Assembly (NCBI GenBank): GCA_025924845.1
Contig: JAICHN010000174.1
Coordinates: 1 to 9,842 of the forward strand
Length of the DNA stretch: 9,842 nucleotides
From: Chloroflexota bacterium
GTDB lineage: Bacteria > Chloroflexota > UBA5177 > JANWHV01
Direction: 5' to 3'
Shown here: positions 7,122 to 9,842 of the stretch, in pieces
Numbering within the stretch: the stretch's first letter is position 1
Layout: the number at the start of each line of letters is the position of its first letter
Made by a program: the position numbers and the translations under genes
The notes under the pieces: generated by a model
Databases searched by the model: none
Told to the model about the DNA's origin: nothing
What the model saw: only the letters and a program-made list of their open reading frames with translations

Positions 7122-8681
7122 TCAGGCCTGATAGTCGACAAAACTCTCGGCAAATTGCATGAAACGGTAGACGTCGGTGAAGTTTGAGGCGATACCAAGG
7201 GAAATGCGTACTGCCCCGCGGCCGTCACCGCCAGGGGTATGCAGTGCGTCCAGGAATTGCTCCAGCGTCATCCGGTCCGTTTGGCGGAAGAAGCTCTCCA
7301 GTTCTTCCGCCCCGAGATCCAGTGCCTTCTCGCGCGCCCCTGGGTTGCAGAAGCAACCTGTTCGCAGCGAGATTGCTTGGCGATTGGCGCACTTCTCGGT
7401 ATAAAGATGCTCGATCAGCCTACCTTCGGGGTCCATAACATTGAAGGTAATCGTGCCGCCGCGCATCTTTGTCGTGGGCGTGCCGTACAAGACCGCCAAC
7501 GGGCGGCCGTTGCTGTGCCGAAGGCCCGTGAGTTGTTTCAGCACCCATCCCGCGAGACAGCGTACGCGTTCGTGTATCGTCTCAATACCGATCTCGTCGA
7601 GATGACGCAGGCCGATCTCCACCGCGGGAATAGCCAGATAATTCAGTGTCCCATCTTCAAAGGCCGCAGGGCCGGGAGCCAGGTTGTGGCCGTAGCCCAA
7701 CACCGACGAAAAGATGATCGTGCCCCCGGCATACCAGGGACGACGCAGCTTGCCGAGTGCTTCTTTGCGGGCGATCAAGGCCCCAACTCCCGTGGGGTAG
7801 CCGATGATCTTGTAGAACGACTGTGAAACAAAATCAGGTTTCACGCGGCTCAGGTCCAACCGATTGGTGGGAGTGAAGGCTGCCGCGTCGAGCAGCACAT
7901 CCCAGCCCAGCCCCTTCGCCTCAGCCACCCAATCAAGAGAGTGCTGCATGCCGGAGAAGTTAGACTGTGCCGGATAGGCGAACAGATTGTGTCTACTCCT
8001 ATCGATACGGGTTAGATTGTCCCGGAGCGCCTGCTCGTCAATACGCAGATCGGGCGGGACCACGGGGCTATAACTTACTGCCGCACCCTTGGCCCCCGCG
8101 AATTCGCGGATGCCGTTCACGGAGTTGTGGTTGTCGAAGGTGAGAAGGTATCGATCGCCGGGCTCGAACGGATACGATTCGCCCACCAGCTTGAGCGCAC
8201 CGCTGGCGTTAAGGGTGAAGATCACCTCGTACTCTTCAGGTGAGGCGTTGAAGAACTTCAGCACATAGGAGCGCGCGCTCTCGACCAACTTGGTCATCTC
8301 GAAAGAGGTTGGGTTGGAAGAATGTGGGTTGCCAAACACGTGAGTGTTCAGCAAATCCATGTATTGACGCAGGAGAGTTTCGTCGTAGAGCCCGCCGCCT
8401 GTGTAGTCGAGGTAGATCTGCTGTTTTCGGTCCAGCCGAGCATAGCCGGTGGCGCGCAACGTATCCAGCTTGACGGTGCGGTCATAGGCCGGGTTGTCTC
8501 TGCGGAAGGAGGCAAACGCGGCGTCTTGTCCTAGGCTCGGGAAGCTCTCCACCTTGTGCCGGCGGTTGGGGTCCGCCACTGGGTCCGGATCTACTATCAC
8601 ACCTGCTTGGAACCGCTGCTCAGTGGCCCGGGAAATCCCGGGGTCTCTTTGCAGTCGATCCTTGACGAAACGGTACAACAT
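7122..8681 (-). CDS. Class-V PLP aminotransferase-fold enzyme, molybdenum-cofactor-sulfurase-like, stand-alone
   Basis: ATG 8681 is chosen because CTGGAG (8689-8694) lies 7 nt upstream; the upstream ATG at 8762 would add 27 residues that do not resemble the family. The product has 519 residues. After a ~95-residue N-terminal extension comes the class-V core: IYLDYTGGGLY, VFGNPHSSNPTS, the cofactor-binding VLLDAAAFTPTN, and the Schiff-base lysine K291 in SFYKIIGYPTGVGAL. RTGCFCNPGA follows with C443 and C445. These motifs follow the N-terminal domain of eukaryotic Moco sulfurase (MOCOS/ABA3), in which a Cys of this loop carries the persulfide. The C-terminal MOSC domain of those proteins is absent: the chain ends right after the fold (ISLGIASNFTDVYRF). 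Cysteine desulfuration or C-S bond chemistry is inferred. It is the first gene of an operon with the LmbE/cNMP gene and is preceded by a structured leader. Confidence 0.88.
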   Translation of the reverse strand: MLYRFVKDRLQRDPGISRATEQRFQAGVIVDPDPVADPNRRHKVESFPSLGQDAAFASFRRDNPAYDRTVKLDTLRATGYARLDRKQQIYLDYTGGGLYDETLLRQYMDLLNTHVFGNPHSSNPTSFEMTKLVESARSYVLKFFNASPEEYEVIFTLNASGALKLVGESYPFEPGDRYLLTFDNHNSVNGIREFAGAKGAAVSYSPVVPPDLRIDEQALRDNLTRIDRSRHNLFAYPAQSNFSGMQHSLDWVAEAKGLGWDVLLDAAAFTPTNRLDLSRVKPDFVSQSFYKIIGYPTGVGALIARKEALGKLRRPWYAGGTIIFSSVLGYGHNLAPGPAAFEDGTLNYLAIPAVEIGLRHLDEIGIETIHERVRCLAGWVLKQLTGLRHSNGRPLAVLYGTPTTKMRGGTITFNVMDPEGRLIEHLYTEKCANRQAISLRTGCFCNPGAREKALDLGAEELESFFRQTDRMTLEQFLDALHTPGGDGRGAVRISLGIASNFTDVYRFMQFAESFVDYQA

Positions 8682-8688
8682 CAAATGT

Positions 8689-8694
8689 CTCCAG
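8689..8694 (-). promoter_or_regulatory. Ribosome-binding site (CTGGAG) deciding the start of the PLP enzyme
   Basis: GGAG lies 7 nt before the ATG at 8681 on the minus strand. The alternative ATG at 8762 has no comparable site at the right distance. Confidence 0.7.
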
Positions 8695-8761
8695 TTTTCC
8701 CACGTTTGCGCTTCGTTTACCTGTCCGGGAGCGGGGAGCGGCGCGCACCGATCTTGGCGCA

Positions 8762-8803
8762 TTTGCCACTTCCACGCTCACGTTTGCCACCTAGGCAAAA
8801 TGC
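8762..8803. promoter_or_regulatory. Three TTTGCC half-sites upstream of the PLP-deacetylase operon
   Basis: TTTGCCAC occurs at 8762-8769 and again at 8783-8790, exactly 21 bp (two helical turns) apart. The second copy forms an inverted repeat with GGCAAA at 8794-8799 (TTTGCC-N5-GGCAAA). GCATTTGCC (8760-8768) can also pair with GGCAAAATGC (8794-8803), with one extra A. The cluster lies ~80-120 nt upstream of the start codon. It could be an operator for a dimeric repressor, or alternative stems in the leader RNA. The regulator is not identifiable. Confidence 0.5.
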
Positions 8804-8811
8804 TCCAGAGA

Positions 8812-8877
8812 CTGTGCCGCTGCTTCGCCATGGCACAGCGGCAACTCCCGTGAGTGCCGGGCCGCGCTCACCTCCTT
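8812..8877 (-). promoter_or_regulatory. Hairpin-rich leader segment with an orphan full-length Shine-Dalgarno sequence
   Basis: On the minus strand AAGGAGGTGA (8868-8877) is a near-ideal match to the 16S rRNA 3' end, but no start codon lies 4-12 nt after it. A hairpin follows (8840-8858, GGCACTC with GAGTTGCC, one bulged T). Next come mutually exclusive stems: CTGTGCC/GGCACAG (8812-8818 with 8832-8838) and TGCCGCTG/CAGCGGCA (8815-8822 with 8836-8843). An ATG at 8831 would encode only 17 residues (stop at 8778-8780). A structured 5' UTR or attenuator for the downstream operon is possible. No known riboswitch class was recognised. Confidence 0.4.
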
Positions 8878-8950
8878 GCTTGCACGTTGCGTCGGATCTC
8901 CTGTCGATCACCTTCCTGCACACCTTCTGACGCGCTCGTGGCTGGAGCGA

Positions 8951-9505
8951 CTACGGTGAGGCTCCTCCTGCCAGCACAACCCCTGCGCGCAGCACCTGCG
9001 CCATAGTCACCGCCTCGGTCAGGCCGAGCGGCGGCATCACTCCCAACTGCTCCAGTAAGCCCAGCAGGTCTGCCTGCACCCACAGGTCCACGAGCCGACC
9101 GGCTGCGAAGCGACTGACCGCCACCCCCGTGAGCGTCGCCGGTCGTCCCGGCGGCGCCAGCCCCACCAGCGTGCCCGAGAAGGTGCCATGCACCTGAAAT
9201 CTGGTCACCACCGTCTCACCCTCTGCCACCAGTTCCAGGATGGTCCAGCGCGCATCGGGCACCGCAGCCTGGAATGCTGCCAGCAGATCGTGTAGGCGCC
9301 CCAATGTCGGCCTGCCAGGCGTAAGTTCAGGCTCCTGACCCGAGGGGTCCTCGGGCCTGTGGAGGGTAGGCCCGGCCAATAGCGCGTCCAGCACCGCCAG
9401 GTCGCCCTGGTTACAGGCCTCTTCCACCACCCGGCGGACCAGGCCTGCGCTCGCGGCGGCGCGTCGTTCCCGCTGCTCCTCCGTCGGATGCTGCATGCTC
9501 GGCAT
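8951..9505 (-). CDS. SnoaL-like / ester-cyclase-family protein
   Basis: ATG 9505 is preferred because AAGGGG (9513-9518) lies 7 nt upstream; longer starts up to 9640 run into the divergent promoter region and add unrelated residues. The product has 184 residues. It has the SnoaL pattern: an amphipathic first helix (VRRVVEEACNQGDLAVLDALLAG), a middle segment with LHDLLAAFQAAVPDARWTI, and a beta sheet VAEGETVVTRFQVHGTFSG. It ends with AVSRFAAGRLVDLWVQADL and LLEQLGVMPP. The family has the NTF2-like alpha+beta barrel fold and includes polyketide cyclases plus many uncharacterised bacterial proteins, usually 130-150 residues. Here a ~30-residue charged N-terminus and a ~25-residue hydrophobic C-terminal tail extend it. 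No signal peptide is seen. It lies 269 nt upstream of the PLP gene, so is probably a separate transcript, and is divergent from the XRE gene. Its substrate is unknown. Confidence 0.82.
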   Translation of the reverse strand: MPSMQHPTEEQRERRAAASAGLVRRVVEEACNQGDLAVLDALLAGPTLHRPEDPSGQEPELTPGRPTLGRLHDLLAAFQAAVPDARWTILELVAEGETVVTRFQVHGTFSGTLVGLAPPGRPATLTGVAVSRFAAGRLVDLWVQADLLGLLEQLGVMPPLGLTEAVTMAQVLRAGVVLAGGASP

Positions 9506-9512
9506 CGGTTGT

Positions 9513-9518
9513 CCCCTT
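9513..9518 (-). promoter_or_regulatory. Ribosome-binding site (AAGGGG) deciding the start of the SnoaL-like gene
   Basis: AAGGGG on the minus strand lies 7 nt before ATG 9505. It supports the 184-residue form over the 229-residue extension. Confidence 0.6.
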
Positions 9519-9596
9519 CTGGGCGGTCCCGGCACGGTGGTCGTGTCCCTTTTCCTCGTTCCTACTCTAAGCAATACCGCCCGGCCCCAACACAAA

Positions 9597-9621
9597 CAGT
9601 GGTCGTACACTGCTCGTACAG
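9597..9621. repeat. 11-bp-phased repeats in the divergent promoter region
   Basis: TCGTACAC (9603-9610) and TCGTACAG (9614-9621) are spaced 11 bp apart. A weaker third unit is visible when read on the minus strand as ACTGTACGAGC, AGTGTACGACC, ACTGTTTGTGT. CAGTG (9597-9601) and CACTG (9608-9612) form an overlapping inverted repeat. The units end directly against the putative -35 box of the XRE gene, the position of a typical activator or autoregulator site. Confidence 0.5.
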
Positions 9622-9650
9622 TTGCGACCACGGTCGGCACGGGCTACACT
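9622..9650 (+). promoter_or_regulatory. Putative sigma-70-type promoter of the XRE regulator
   Basis: TTGCGA (9622-9627) and TACACT (9645-9650) are separated by exactly 17 nt, each matching the consensus at 4 of 6 positions. This would give a leader of ~70 nt before the ATG at 9727. Such partial matches occur by chance, so the call rests mainly on position and spacing. Confidence 0.4.
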
Positions 9651-9726
9651 ACACGTATTCCACCTGGCGGAGATCCGGCCCTGTGACGCGCGTAGGTTAG
9701 CGGCGGCCGGGACGGAAGGGGTGTAC

Positions 9727-9842
9727 ATGGCCGGGGGCGATGCGGGAGCATTTGGCGCATTGCTGCGGCGCTATCGGCAGGCGGCGGCGCTCACTCAGGA
9801 GGGGTTGGCGGAGCGCGCCGGGATCTCGGCGGTAGCGATCAG
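9727..9842 (+). CDS. XRE-family helix-turn-helix regulator, 5' part, truncated by right edge
   Basis: ATG 9727 follows GGAAGGGG (9714-9721), giving a good ribosome-binding site 5-7 nt upstream. The 38 visible residues include AFGALLRRYRQAAALTQEGLAERAGISAVAI. This is a canonical XRE HTH: helix 1 (FGALLRRYRQAA), the LTQEGLAERAGIS turn, and the beginning of the recognition helix. In Chloroflexota and Actinobacteria this exact N-terminal style commonly heads very long proteins with an NB-ARC/AAA ATPase and TPR-like C-terminal repeats. Whether this gene has them cannot be seen. It is transcribed divergently from the SnoaL-like gene, whose expression it may control. Confidence 0.85.
   Translation, partial: MAGGDAGAFGALLRRYRQAAALTQEGLAERAGISAVAI

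Noticed and set aside
8682..8762. 27-residue N-terminal extension of the PLP enzyme (ATG 8762)
   Set aside because: A better ribosome-binding site precedes ATG 8681, and the extension overlaps the repeat-rich leader.
8717..8923. 68-residue minus-strand ORF in the leader, with a GTG inside it preceded by GGGAG
   Set aside because: Basic, low-information sequence spanning hairpins and operator-like repeats; more likely non-coding leader.
9506..9640. 45-residue N-terminal extension of the SnoaL-like protein
   Set aside because: It covers the divergent promoter and 11-bp repeats; AAGGGG before ATG 9505 supports the shorter form.

Overview
This GC-rich bacterial window holds four complete genes, all on the minus strand. 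It is framed by two partial plus-strand genes that look like the tail and the head of the same kind of large regulator. The head (right edge) starts with an XRE-type helix-turn-helix of the form found on long HTH-ATPase-TPR regulators. The tail (left edge) matches the usual C-terminal end of those or related ATPase regulators. Such regulators are abundant in Chloroflexota. Together with the high GC content and the giant secreted Ig/post-COAP-1 protein, this suggests an uncultured Chloroflexota-like organism. That assignment is an inference from family style, not proof.

Layout, left to right. (1) 2-304 (+): 3' end of a regulator. (2) 326-363: a strong hairpin between the convergent genes. (3) 417-5756 (-): a 1779-residue secreted modular protein. 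It has a signal peptide, two duplicated TIG-like domains with a paired-cysteine signature, and a PPC-like beta domain interrupted by thirteen tandem FLPQS pentapeptides. A gingipain-type (family C25, clan CD) cysteine peptidase domain follows with His837 and Cys874, then about four Ig-like domains and a post-COAP-1-type C-terminal domain. (4) 5757-5921: a leader with two dyads. (5) 5922-7106 (-): a LmbE/PIG-L-type zinc deacetylase whose fold appears to be split by a cyclic-nucleotide-binding domain. (6) 7122-8681 (-): a class-V PLP enzyme closely resembling the N-terminal half of molybdenum-cofactor sulfurase, without a MOSC domain. (7) 8682-8950: a repeat- and hairpin-rich leader. (8) 8951-9505 (-): a SnoaL-like protein. 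(9) 9506-9726: a divergent promoter region with 11-bp-phased repeats. (10) 9727-9842 (+): the start of the XRE regulator.

How the genes may work together. The PLP enzyme and the deacetylase form a tight two-gene operon with a 15-nt gap, and the second ribosome-binding site lies within that gap. A LmbE-type hydrolase paired with a class-V PLP sulfur/C-S enzyme recalls the LmbE/LmbF step pair of lincomycin-type thiol processing. It also recalls Moco sulfuration. The built-in cNMP sensor would make the deacetylase a nucleotide-gated enzyme. The secreted peptidase lies 165 nt further downstream behind its own structured leader, and may be co-transcribed or separately controlled. The SnoaL-like gene and the XRE gene share a divergent control region.
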